Positions 14,861 to 23,160 of a stretch of 42,974 bases of DNA are shown here, in pieces; positions within the stretch are counted from its first letter, which is position 1; each line of letters begins with the position of its first letter. The DNA is from Candidatus Aceula meridiana (GTDB taxonomy: Bacteria; Omnitrophota; Gorgyraeia; Zapsychrales; Aceulaceae): contig JAVCDE010000024.1 in assembly GCA_030765185.1 (NCBI GenBank), positions 1 to 42,974 of the forward strand, read 5' to 3'. The position numbers were made by a program, and so were the translations under genes. The notes under the pieces were generated by a model that did not search any database, was not told where the DNA came from, and saw only the letters and a list, made by a program, of their open reading frames with translations.

Positions 14861-16309
14861 TTAGGACTTTGCAAAATAATTTGTTTTAATATCTTTAGCT
14901 GCCTTCACTTCATCAGGACGTGTAATCGAAGTTGTTTTTGGAAGGCTTTTAAAGCTTTCGGGATTTTCTTGTGCTGCTTTCGCGGCCTTTTTCATAACCT
15001 CAATAAAATCATCAATATCTTTTTTAGATTCTGTCTCAGTGGGTTCGATCATAATCGCTTCTTTCACAATCAGAGGAAAATAAACCGTTGGAGGGTGCAT
15101 CCCTTCATCTATAAGAAATTTTGCAATATCAATTGCATGCACACCTTTTTTTTCTTGTCGTGAGGCTGAAAAAACACATTCATGCATACAGCGACGAGGA
15201 AAAGCAAGATCATAATCATCTTTCAAACATTCCATAACATAATTCGCATTCAAGACAGCCTGATCAGCAGCCTCTTTAAGGCCCTCGGCTCCTAGCATTA
15301 AAATATAAGCATAAGCTTTTAAAATAACAGAAAAATTTCCATAAAAAGCTGCGATATAGCCAATAGAATCCGGATAATCATAATTTAAAGCATAAAAGCC
15401 ATCTTGTTTTTTAATAACCCTAGAAATAGGTAAAAACTTAGATAGCTGTTTTTTGACCCCCACGGGCCCGGAACCAGGCCCTCCTCCTCCATGCGGCGTT
15501 GCAAAAGTTTTATGCAAGTTAACATGAACAATGTCAAACCCTAAGTCTCCTGGACGCGCGCGTCCCATTAACGCGTTTAAATTTGCGCCATCATAATAAA
15601 CAAGCCCATCAACCTTATGCACACACTCTGCCACCTTATCAATGTCGCTATTAAAAATACCTAACGTATTTGGGCATGTCAGCATAACACCTGCACACTC
15701 GTCGGTAATCTTTGACTTCATTTCCTCAAGGTCAACAACACCGCTTTTATCTGTCGCAACCGTTACAATCTCATACCCAGCAATTGCCGCAGAGGCCGGG
15801 TTGGTTCCATGGGCAGAATCCGGAATAATAATAAATTTCTTCTTGTTTCCTTTTTTACGATGATAGGCCGCCATAAGCATTGTTCCTGTAAGCTCGCCAT
15901 GCGCCCCAGCCAAAGGCTGCATTGTAAAATCATCCATTCCTGTTATCTCGCTTAAGATGCGGTCCATCTGGTAGAGAACTTCTAGGGCCCCTTGAACAAG
16001 CGTGCTATCAAGCTGCGGCAGAAGTGGATGCAAATTCGCAAATCCTTCCATGCCCGCTGCAACCTCAGTAAACTTTGGATTGTATTTCATCGTGCATGAC
16101 CCTAATGGATAAAAATTTGTATCCACAGAATAATTTAAACGAGAAAGCTGTGTAAAATGACGAACGACATCCAGCTCAGAGACCTCCGGCCACGGGCAGT
16201 CTGCCTTCCTTATATAAGGAGCCTTCATATTCACTTTGACAAGAATGTCAGTTTTTGGAATATGATAACCTCTTCGGCCTTCTCTGCTTTTTTCGAAAAT
16301 TAATTCCAC
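14861..16309 (-). CDS. gcvPB: Glycine dehydrogenase (decarboxylating) subunit 2
   Basis: 482 residues from GTG 16309. This start is preferred because GAGGA lies 7 nt upstream and the protein then begins MELIFEKSREGRRGY like other GcvPB; the frame is open further to a TTG at 16342. The PLP lysine is K267 in HVNLHKTFATPHGGGGPG. Other marks: PLGSCTMKYNPK, DSAHGTNPASA, YYDGANLNA. With GcvPA it forms the two-subunit P-protein that decarboxylates glycine and loads the aminomethyl group on lipoyl-GcvH. Its start overlaps the gcvPA stop by 10 bp. Confidence 0.96.
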   Translation of the reverse strand: MELIFEKSREGRRGYHIPKTDILVKVNMKAPYIRKADCPWPEVSELDVVRHFTQLSRLNYSVDTNFYPLGSCTMKYNPKFTEVAAGMEGFANLHPLLPQLDSTLVQGALEVLYQMDRILSEITGMDDFTMQPLAGAHGELTGTMLMAAYHRKKGNKKKFIIIPDSAHGTNPASAAIAGYEIVTVATDKSGVVDLEEMKSKITDECAGVMLTCPNTLGIFNSDIDKVAECVHKVDGLVYYDGANLNALMGRARPGDLGFDIVHVNLHKTFATPHGGGGPGSGPVGVKKQLSKFLPISRVIKKQDGFYALNYDYPDSIGYIAAFYGNFSVILKAYAYILMLGAEGLKEAADQAVLNANYVMECLKDDYDLAFPRRCMHECVFSASRQEKKGVHAIDIAKFLIDEGMHPPTVYFPLIVKEAIMIEPTETESKKDIDDFIEVMKKAAKAAQENPESFKSLPKTTSITRPDEVKAAKDIKTNYFAKS

Positions 16310-17640
16310 AAAACATCCTCTAGCGCTTTGACGTAATCGCAAATTTCCTGCCTTGTCCTCTTTTCGGTGATTGCAATCAAAAGGTATTTTTCCATATTTG
16401 GATAATATCGGGCCAGCGGAAAACCTGCGGCAAAACCTTTGACAACCATTGCATCGATAACTTCTTGAGCATCTTTAGGCAAACAAACCGTAAATTCATT
16501 AAACGTTGGCGAGCTTCTTTTTACCTCAACTCCTTTAATCTTTTCAAGCTCCTGACGTGCAAATTCGGCTTTATCAAGATTTAGCTGTGCCAATTCTTTT
16601 AATCCTTGTCTACCTAAAAGCGACATATAAACCGCTGACTGAATCGCGCAAAGCGCAACATTGGTGCAGATATTCGATGTGGCTTTCTCTCGACGAATAT
16701 GCTGCTCGCGCGCCTGAAGCGTATTCACAAAACATCTTTTTCCATTTAAATCCTGTGTTTGTCCAACAATGCGTCCCGGCATTTTGCGAACATATTTCTT
16801 TTTTGTTGCCATAAATCCTAAATAAGGGCCACCAAAATTAAGCGATAGCCCTAGACTCTGCCCTTCTCCGGTAACAATGTCGGCTCCCATTTCTCCCGGA
16901 GTTTTTAAAACACCTAAGGAAATCGGATAAACACTCTCAATGACAAGAACACCTTGGCTGTGCGCCTTTTCAACAACATCGCTATGATCATCAACAGCAC
17001 CGAAGAAATTTGGATTCTGTAAAATAATTGCCGCGGTTTGTTTGTCGATGACCTTTTCAATTTGTTTTCTGTCGCTTTGGCCATGGACAACCGGAGTTTC
17101 CTGAAATTCAATATCTAAATTGCTGGTATATGTCTTAATAATCTTTCGGTAGATCGGGCTAACTCCGCCATCCATAACAATTTTCTTGCGTCCTGTGACA
17201 CGTATTGCCATCATCATCGCCTCATAAAGAGCTGTTCCCCCGTCATAAAGCGAGGCATTGGCGATATCCATATCCGTTAATGCACAAATCATACTTTGAA
17301 ATTCAAAAAGAGATTGCAAGGTCCCCTGAGAACATTCCGGCTGATACGGCGTATAAGCTGTATAAAATTCTCCTCTGGACATTAGACTACTCACAGCCGC
17401 AGGAACATAATGGTCATAAAGTCCTGCCCCTAAAAAAGACACAAGGTCGGAGGCGTTATTTTTTGCAATCTGCCGAATATGCTCTATAACTTCAAATTCT
17501 GATCTTCCTTCCTCAAGGTCGAATGACTTAATTTCATGGCGAGGTTTGATATCAGAAAAAAGATCATCGATTGTTTTGGCCCCGATAATCTTGAGCATCT
17601 CTTTAACATCTTTATCTGTGTTGGCAATAAACCAGCTCAA
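16300..17640 (-). CDS. gcvPA: Glycine dehydrogenase (decarboxylating) subunit 1
   Basis: 446 residues, normal length for GcvPA. Recognised by FLGAGLYDHYVPAAVSSLMS, FYTAYTPYQPECSQGTLQ, ASLYDGGTALYEAMMMA and the C-terminal ARYYPNMEKYLLIAITEKRT. It forms the alpha part of the heterotetrameric P-protein, the split form found in many bacteria and archaea instead of the single 950-residue GcvP. Its ATG overlaps the gcvH stop by 4 bp, so the two are translationally coupled. Confidence 0.96.
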   Translation of the reverse strand: MSWFIANTDKDVKEMLKIIGAKTIDDLFSDIKPRHEIKSFDLEEGRSEFEVIEHIRQIAKNNASDLVSFLGAGLYDHYVPAAVSSLMSRGEFYTAYTPYQPECSQGTLQSLFEFQSMICALTDMDIANASLYDGGTALYEAMMMAIRVTGRKKIVMDGGVSPIYRKIIKTYTSNLDIEFQETPVVHGQSDRKQIEKVIDKQTAAIILQNPNFFGAVDDHSDVVEKAHSQGVLVIESVYPISLGVLKTPGEMGADIVTGEGQSLGLSLNFGGPYLGFMATKKKYVRKMPGRIVGQTQDLNGKRCFVNTLQAREQHIRREKATSNICTNVALCAIQSAVYMSLLGRQGLKELAQLNLDKAEFARQELEKIKGVEVKRSSPTFNEFTVCLPKDAQEVIDAMVVKGFAAGFPLARYYPNMEKYLLIAITEKRTRQEICDYVKALEDVLWN

Positions 17641-18026
17641 GTATCCAGCCCTTCTAAGAACTTTTCATATTCTTCAAAAGTCATTAAATTACCTTTTTCA
17701 TTTAAGTCAGAAGGTTCGATTTTCGCAACCCACCCTTTTTCATAGCAAAACTTATTCATCAATTCCGGCTTAGATTCAAGTTCGCCATTAACCTCAATAA
17801 CTTTTCCGGATAATGGCGAAAAAATATCGCTCGCGGCTTTAACAGACTCTAGAGATGCCAATGGCCCAAACTGCTCAACTTCATCTCCTCCTTGCGGAAG
17901 CTCGATATACGTAATGTCCCCGAGTGCATTTTGCGCATATTCGGCAATGCCGATTATCGCAATATTATCATCAAGGCAAACCCATTCATGTTCTTTTGTG
18001 TAAAGATATTCCTCTTCGTTTCCCAT
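17637..18026 (-). CDS. gcvH: Glycine cleavage system H protein
   Basis: 129 residues. The lipoyl-domain hairpin with the modified lysine K63 (LASLESVKAASDIFSPLSG) and the typical opening YTKEHEWV and ALGDITYIELPQ identify it. It shuttles the aminomethyl group between P, T and L proteins. AAGGAG precedes ATG 18026. The lipoate ligase two genes downstream can lipoylate it. The L protein (dihydrolipoyl dehydrogenase) is not in this operon. Confidence 0.97.
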   Translation of the reverse strand: MGNEEEYLYTKEHEWVCLDDNIAIIGIAEYAQNALGDITYIELPQGGDEVEQFGPLASLESVKAASDIFSPLSGKVIEVNGELESKPELMNKFCYEKGWVAKIEPSDLNEKGNLMTFEEYEKFLEGLDT

Positions 18027-18049
18027 AGATTTCTCCTTTTAATCCTTTT

Positions 18050-19150
18050 CTAAATTTTGTAAGAGCCTTTTTTGTAAAATGGCTTTTGATATTTTGTTGC
18101 TGCAAAATACTTTTTACTGTCACCGAAAAGCATTTTATCACTTTCTTCTATGCCTGCGCAAGAGACAAGCGCAATGCCAATCCCCTTTTGAAATTCCGGA
18201 GAAAATGTCCCGCTTGTGATGTACCCAATTTCTTTGTTTTCTTGCGTAAAAACTTTTTGACCTTGGCGTGGAGCGCGACGAGTGTCAGAGACAAGATAAA
18301 TAATCTTACGACGCGGAGTTTTACCTGTTTGGACTCTAAGTGCTTCCTTACCAACGAACTCTTTGCTAAAATCAACAAACTTCTCCAATCCTGATTCTAT
18401 CGGCGATATTTCATCGTTGATTTCATGGCCATAAAGGCTGTAGCCCATTTCAATGCGCAGAACATCGCGTGCGCCCAATCCTGCAGATTTTACGTTATCA
18501 TTTTCTAAAAGTTTTTCCCACATCTTTTTTGTTTTTTCTGAAGGAAGAAAAATCTCATAACCAAGCTCACCGGTGTATCCTGTCCGGCTAACAATACAAG
18601 ACTCACCTTCAATATCAAAAAGATCAAATTGATAATACTTTAACTTTTCAATACCCGGAATGATAATTTCCAAAACTTCTCGAGAAACCGGCCCTTGTAA
18701 ATCGATCTTTCCTGTTTGCGTTGATTTATCTTTGATGTCGGCTTCCAGGGATAAATATTTCTTAAGATGTGCAAAATCTTTATCAATGTTTGCAGCATTA
18801 ACCACAAGCCAATATTCTTTTTCAGAAAGTCGAAAAACAATCAAATCGTCGATAACACCACCTTGCTCGTTTAGCATAAGTCCGTAACGGCACGTTTTGA
18901 TTTTCATATTATCAAGGGTGCAAGTCATAACGCGGTTAAGTCCGCTTGTCTCAAGGTCGCCGGTCAGTAAAAATTCTCCCATGTGGCAAATATCAAACAC
19001 AGCGGCCTTTTTACGACAAGCTAAATACTCGGCAATGATGCCATCATATTGCACAGGCATTTGCCATCCGCAAAAATTAACCATACGGGCATTCTGCGCT
19101 ATATGATTTTGATAAAGAGGTGTTTTATATAAAAGGGCTGGTACTTCCAT
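18050..19150 (-). CDS. gcvT: Aminomethyltransferase (T protein)
   Basis: 366 residues, usual length. Key regions: LYQNHIAQNARMVNFCGWQM, FDICHMGEFLLTG, DDLIVFRL, SRTGYTGELGYEIFLP, GLGARDVLRIEMGYSLYGHE (folate-binding Arg/Glu region) and GYITSGTFSP. It releases ammonia and passes the one-carbon unit to tetrahydrofolate. First gene of the gcv operon, with AAGGAAGG before ATG 19150 and a good promoter 30-55 bp upstream; the leader of about 20 nt leaves no room for a glycine riboswitch. Confidence 0.97.
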   Translation of the reverse strand: MEVPALLYKTPLYQNHIAQNARMVNFCGWQMPVQYDGIIAEYLACRKKAAVFDICHMGEFLLTGDLETSGLNRVMTCTLDNMKIKTCRYGLMLNEQGGVIDDLIVFRLSEKEYWLVVNAANIDKDFAHLKKYLSLEADIKDKSTQTGKIDLQGPVSREVLEIIIPGIEKLKYYQFDLFDIEGESCIVSRTGYTGELGYEIFLPSEKTKKMWEKLLENDNVKSAGLGARDVLRIEMGYSLYGHEINDEISPIESGLEKFVDFSKEFVGKEALRVQTGKTPRRKIIYLVSDTRRAPRQGQKVFTQENKEIGYITSGTFSPEFQKGIGIALVSCAGIEESDKMLFGDSKKYFAATKYQKPFYKKGSYKI

Positions 19151-19178
19151 GACGACCTTCCTTTAAATGAATGGTTTC

Positions 19179-19207
19179 ATCATATAAAAATCACTGTGGT
19201 TTGTAAA
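19179..19207 (-). promoter_or_regulatory. Promoter of the glycine cleavage operon
   Basis: TTTACA (19207-19202) and TATGAT (19184-19179) on the minus strand, with the ideal 17-bp spacer, 29 bp before the gcvT start. Confidence 0.65.
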
Positions 19208-19245
19208 GATGATTTGTAAATCTTTTGAGTAGACTCTGAGGACTG

Positions 19246-19277
19246 GAAGGGCCTCCCTTTTTTAAGGGAGGCCCTTC
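19246..19277. terminator. 14-bp perfect hairpin between tRNA-Arg and gcvT
   Basis: GAAGGGCCTCCCTT and its exact complement (19264-19277) enclose a TTTT loop. It lies 10 nt past the tRNA 3' end on the minus strand. The stem is very strong, but no clear T-run follows on the minus strand, so it may be a factor-assisted terminator or a processing signal. Confidence 0.55.
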
Positions 19278-19287
19278 TTAAAATCAA

Positions 19288-19361
19288 CGCGCCTAGGAGG
19301 ACTCGAACCCCCAACCCTCTGCTCCGAAGGCAGATGCTCTATCCAATTGAGCTATAGGCGC
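19288..19361 (-). tRNA. tRNA-Arg (anticodon TCG)
   Basis: 74-nt cloverleaf on the minus strand: acceptor GCGCCTA/TAGGCGC, D arm GCTC-AATTGGATA-GAGC, anticodon stem TCTGC/GCAGA with loop CTTCGGA (anticodon TCG, reading CGA-type arginine codons), T arm with GGTTCGAGTCC, discriminator G. The 3' CCA is not encoded and must be added. Confidence 0.95.
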
Positions 19362-19460
19362 ACTTATCTTAAATTTAAATAGCGGGATGTGCGTGTTCTT
19401 CTAAAAAGCGATTTATTTATAGCAGAATTCGCAACCCCTGTAAAGACTAACCGCTTTAAC

Positions 19461-19489
19461 TTGTTTTTGAATATACTTTACGTTATAAT
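19461..19489 (+). promoter_or_regulatory. Candidate promoter of the plus-strand pair
   Basis: TTGTTT (19461-19466), 17-bp spacer, perfect TATAAT (19484-19489), 40 bp before ATG 19530. The -10 box is perfect and the -35 box weak. Confidence 0.5.
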
Positions 19490-19529
19490 AACGCCAAGTT
19501 CAAGTTGTGCTTAATCTCTTTTATAGAAA

Positions 19530-19955
19530 ATGAAAATATCTAACTTCCTTAATCACCCATACCTACGTTTGTTCTTTATCGCTCTCTTTTGCATTCTCAT
19601 TGCGATAAATTTCTTCACAATCAGCACAAAAACTGTTGAACAGGTCAAAAATCTTGATAAAAAATTCTTAGAGCCTGGTTTTGAATTTGCTGGATTGAGA
19701 AAAGACTTAAAGGGAATTCCTAAGGCCGGATATCTTAGCGAAAAGAATCAAACTGCAGAAAATCAAGACGGACGTTTTATGATGGCCCAATACATGCTTG
19801 CCCCGACGGTGCTGGATTTAAACAACCCCAACCATCGATACCTTATTTTGGATTGTACACAGCCGAAGGCTGCTATTTATCTTTTGGAAAAAACAAATGC
19901 TAAACCCATTGCAGTAACCCCTTTTGGAAAAATCCTAGCGGAAAGGAAACCATGA
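19530..19955 (+). CDS. Small membrane-anchored protein of unknown function
   Basis: 141 residues: a short cytoplasmic start, one membrane helix at about 13-31 (LFFIALFCILIAINFFTIS), then an extracytoplasmic region of about 110 residues with YLILDCTQPKAAIYLLEKTN near the end. I do not recognise a family. Its stop overlaps the start of the following multi-pass GT-C-like protein by 4 bp, so the two are probably made together and may act together. They are the only genes on the plus strand in the window. Confidence 0.75.
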   Translation: MKISNFLNHPYLRLFFIALFCILIAINFFTISTKTVEQVKNLDKKFLEPGFEFAGLRKDLKGIPKAGYLSEKNQTAENQDGRFMMAQYMLAPTVLDLNNPNHRYLILDCTQPKAAIYLLEKTNAKPIAVTPFGKILAERKP

Positions 19956-21313
19956 TTAATCTTTTCATCTATGCGATTTCTTTCTTTATTGGATTCCTAA
20001 TTATTCGATCATTAAAGATTACCAAAATCCTATCGATGCCTTTATGTCTCGCGCTTTCAATAGGCTTGGGACTCGCAACTTGCGCAATTGTCCTTTTTTT
20101 CTTCCTTTGTATTTATGGACAATTTCATCAAGGGTTTATTATTAGTTTAAATCTATTATTGCTGCTTACCCTTTCGATTATCCATATTTTCTATCCTCCC
20201 AAACAAATATCCGAAGTCTCTTTTACGCCACCGGCACTCATACACCCTGTCCGTTTTTATATGATTGCCGTGTCGCTTTGGATAATCTTTCTTTCGATTA
20301 TCGCGATTTTAGCCCAACAATATCCTTACGGTGGATGGGATGCTTGGGGGCTTTACAATATGAAGGCAAAATTCATTCTTTACGGAGAAATGTTTTGGAA
20401 GAGCCTGGCAACCGAACTTCACTGGCACACGCAACCAAGCTATCCGATTCTTCTGCCGCTTATCAATAGCTGGATCTTCTCTGTTTTTCAAACCAACCTT
20501 ATTCGCGTGGCATCAATGACCGCTATTGTTTTTTGTGCCGCAACAGGCTTTTTAATGTACGGAGGTCTATCCCGCTTTATCAGAAAAGAGCTTGCCCTTC
20601 TTGGCTCAATTCTTTTAATGTCGAATCATTGGTGGATTTTTTGGTCCACGACGCAATATTCAGATATTTTACTAGGATATTTCTTGCTAGCTAATTTTAT
20701 TTTGCTCACTCTTTTATTTAAAGAAAAGAATAAAAACTTATCTTTTTTTACCGGAATTTTCTTAGGGCTAATGACCTTTGCTAAAAACGAAGGCATTGTT
20801 ATCCTGATTCTTCTCTCTAGCCTTTCTAGTGTTTATCTATTTCTGGATAAAACTCTCAGCCGTCAGCGTTCATCTCAATTGATTAGGTGGCTCTTAGGAG
20901 GAGCTGTTGTCGGATCGGTTGCGACTCTCGTTTTCAAATTAACAATGGCTCCGACAACACGAGAAGTCCTTTTCAATCCCTTTACCCATGAATTAAAATA
21001 CTTTAACAGTAGCGGAATTTTGTTAACAACAAAATTCTACTGCGTTCAATTTTTAAGTCGTGATTGGAATTTTATTTGGATAGCGCTTGGGCTAGTAGGG
21101 ATATTACAATTTCCAAAATTCTTTCAAAAGGAGTGCAAAGTCTTTGCAATATTCTTTATTCTTTATGCATTCATACTGATTTATGTCTACATCTCAACCG
21201 CCCATTTTAGCCTTCTTTGGCGGTTATCGTGCACGGCAAGCCGTATTGTTGCAAACCTTCTTCCCTCTTTAATTTTCTTTACTTTCTATACAATCTGGCG
21301 CAAAGACGATTAG
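19952..21313 (+). CDS. Multi-pass membrane protein, GT-C glycosyltransferase-like
   Basis: 453 residues with about eleven hydrophobic segments. The first large external loop contains QQYPYGGWDAWGLYNMKAKF, an acidic-aromatic loop (D near the end of the first long TM block) of the type seen in GT-C polyprenyl-phosphate-sugar transferases (ArnT/PMT-like families). GIFLGLMTFAKNEGIVILIL is another pattern seen in these proteins. It would use a lipid-linked sugar on the periplasmic side. Coupled to the upstream small gene by a 4-bp overlap. Exact substrate and family unknown. Confidence 0.75.
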   Translation: MINLFIYAISFFIGFLIIRSLKITKILSMPLCLALSIGLGLATCAIVLFFFLCIYGQFHQGFIISLNLLLLLTLSIIHIFYPPKQISEVSFTPPALIHPVRFYMIAVSLWIIFLSIIAILAQQYPYGGWDAWGLYNMKAKFILYGEMFWKSLATELHWHTQPSYPILLPLINSWIFSVFQTNLIRVASMTAIVFCAATGFLMYGGLSRFIRKELALLGSILLMSNHWWIFWSTTQYSDILLGYFLLANFILLTLLFKEKNKNLSFFTGIFLGLMTFAKNEGIVILILLSSLSSVYLFLDKTLSRQRSSQLIRWLLGGAVVGSVATLVFKLTMAPTTREVLFNPFTHELKYFNSSGILLTTKFYCVQFLSRDWNFIWIALGLVGILQFPKFFQKECKVFAIFFILYAFILIYVYISTAHFSLLWRLSCTASRIVANLLPSLIFFTFYTIWRKDD

Positions 21314-21331
21314 CGCTTAAAGTTCTTATTC

Positions 21332-23155
21332 CTAAGGCTGATCAATTTTATTCTTAAACCCTTTTTCTTTCAGAAGCTTCATAAAAGCCTGCCCGGAATG
21401 ATACACCTTATCAATAGAAAAACCTCCTAAAAATAGTTGTGCGCTTTTATTGCCGCTAGAAAGGCTTTCGATAATTCGATCATGAGGCCCGATCGGAAAA
21501 AGCGGATGAACGATAAAAGGTGTTTTAACGCCAATCCAAATAATCTTACGGATATTCAAGTTTTGAATTCCGTCAAAATTTTTAATATTCCCATAAGTAC
21601 AAGGAAAAAGAAAAATCATTACATCCAGCTGTTTATTAACAAAGCCGATCTCAGGAAATCCATACATCTGTGCAAAATTAAACGGAGCCGCAATGGTAAA
21701 ATTTGAATACTTGTCTTCAATCAATTTTCCAAGGCGAATATGAAGACGAATATCGTTGCGATACTCAAGACTACGCTCAGCAATAGCGTAATCTTGAATT
21801 GTAATAGCTTTATAAACAAGCCCATAAGACGATAAAAACGAAAATAAAATAAGTGCAATGAGCACACGCGTAAAAACTTTTTCACTCTTGATAAAAAACC
21901 TTGCACAGCCAAAAACAACAATTAAAAGAGAAGGTAAAAGGATGAGCGTGTATCGTGGCGCAATCCAAGCCGAATTTAAGAATAGTGCAAACCATCCCGC
22001 GCAGACCAACACCATCGTGGAAACAAGATAATTTTCTTGAATAAAAATAATAAAACCTTTAAAAAACGACAACGACCGCCGCTTAATAAAACGAAAAGCA
22101 ACTCCAAGATAAACGCCCAGGCTTATTAAGTACACATAGGTGACTGGAAATTTCTTAATCAGGTGCCATCCTTGAAAAAACCCAATCTTGTCAGCCTTTC
22201 CGATCCCTGTGTTAATAAGAAAAAAAAGTGTGTATGCGCCAAAGGCGGCAAACATCAACGCAAAAAACCCTGACAAAAGAGTTTTTATTTTTCGTTTCTC
22301 TCCTGTAAAGAATTCAAAAAGGCTTACAATGAAAACAGAGATCCCCATATACACTGCATACACCTTTATTAAACCCGCTAATCCGGCAGTCCAAGCCGAA
22401 TAGAAAAACCGCTTTTGCCCCAAATAATAAAAAGAAAGAATTAGAAAAATAAGGATCGGGATTTCCATGTTGATTTGCTCAGATTGACTTTGATAAATCG
22501 GAAGCGCCATAAAAAAGATAGCGATCAGAAGCGATTCTTTTTTTGAAAAAAGTTGTTCGGCAATTTTACGAAAGACAACAATAATTACAGTCGATAAAAC
22601 CATGGTAATGAGATGATTGACGATAAGAAAAATCTTTGAACCAGGAAGAATCTTCATTAAGAGCGCTAAATAGGTCGGGTACAAAGATGTTAAATAAGCC
22701 TTTGGCCCACCGTGAACAAAAAGAGCCTCTCTGTGAAGGGCAAAATAATTAAAATTATTGCGCAAAAGCCAAACCGCCTCCATGCATGGACCACTGGCAG
22801 AGTCACCATATGGCGGAAAAAGAAAGGTATCAAATTTTGTTATTAAAAAATATGCAAAGACCGTTACCCCAAACCACGGGGGTGAAAGCTTTTTTCGATA
22901 GCGCAAACAAATAAGCAAAAAAAGGAATCCTGCGCAAAAAATAGATAGTGGGCCAAAAATGATATCTTCAAACTGCCCTAAATAAAATTCCTTGGCGCAA
23001 ATCGTTTGACATCCGGCGACGGCGTTTAAGGGTGTAAAGTTTTTGCTATCAAAAAGTGCTGAAACCCACGCTAGGCCAATAAATTTCGAGGCAATGAACC
23101 CTAGCCCCAAAAGTCCTATGGATGTCCAGAAGAGAAGTTTTTTTTTATTTTTCAT
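21332..23155 (-). CDS. Large GT-C-like membrane glycosyltransferase
   Basis: 607 residues with about twelve membrane segments. An early external loop has FPPYGDSASGPCMEAVWLLRNNF, an Asp-bearing loop like the catalytic loop of GT-C enzymes, followed by HGGPKAYLTSLYPTYLALLM. A C-terminal soluble part of about 150 residues follows the last helix. It probably transfers a sugar from a polyprenyl-phosphate donor outside the membrane. It is the last gene of the glycan run, 5 bp after the radical SAM gene, and converges on the plus-strand GT-C gene, from which it is separated by only 18 bp. Confidence 0.78.
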   Translation of the reverse strand: MKNKKKLLFWTSIGLLGLGFIASKFIGLAWVSALFDSKNFTPLNAVAGCQTICAKEFYLGQFEDIIFGPLSIFCAGFLFLLICLRYRKKLSPPWFGVTVFAYFLITKFDTFLFPPYGDSASGPCMEAVWLLRNNFNYFALHREALFVHGGPKAYLTSLYPTYLALLMKILPGSKIFLIVNHLITMVLSTVIIVVFRKIAEQLFSKKESLLIAIFFMALPIYQSQSEQINMEIPILIFLILSFYYLGQKRFFYSAWTAGLAGLIKVYAVYMGISVFIVSLFEFFTGEKRKIKTLLSGFFALMFAAFGAYTLFFLINTGIGKADKIGFFQGWHLIKKFPVTYVYLISLGVYLGVAFRFIKRRSLSFFKGFIIFIQENYLVSTMVLVCAGWFALFLNSAWIAPRYTLILLPSLLIVVFGCARFFIKSEKVFTRVLIALILFSFLSSYGLVYKAITIQDYAIAERSLEYRNDIRLHIRLGKLIEDKYSNFTIAAPFNFAQMYGFPEIGFVNKQLDVMIFLFPCTYGNIKNFDGIQNLNIRKIIWIGVKTPFIVHPLFPIGPHDRIIESLSSGNKSAQLFLGGFSIDKVYHSGQAFMKLLKEKGFKNKIDQP

Positions 23156-23160
23156 AAGTT

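Noticed and set aside
19151-19245. Glycine riboswitch before gcvT
   Set aside because: The promoter lies 29 bp before the start codon, so the leader is about 20 nt, and no aptamer-like sequence is present.
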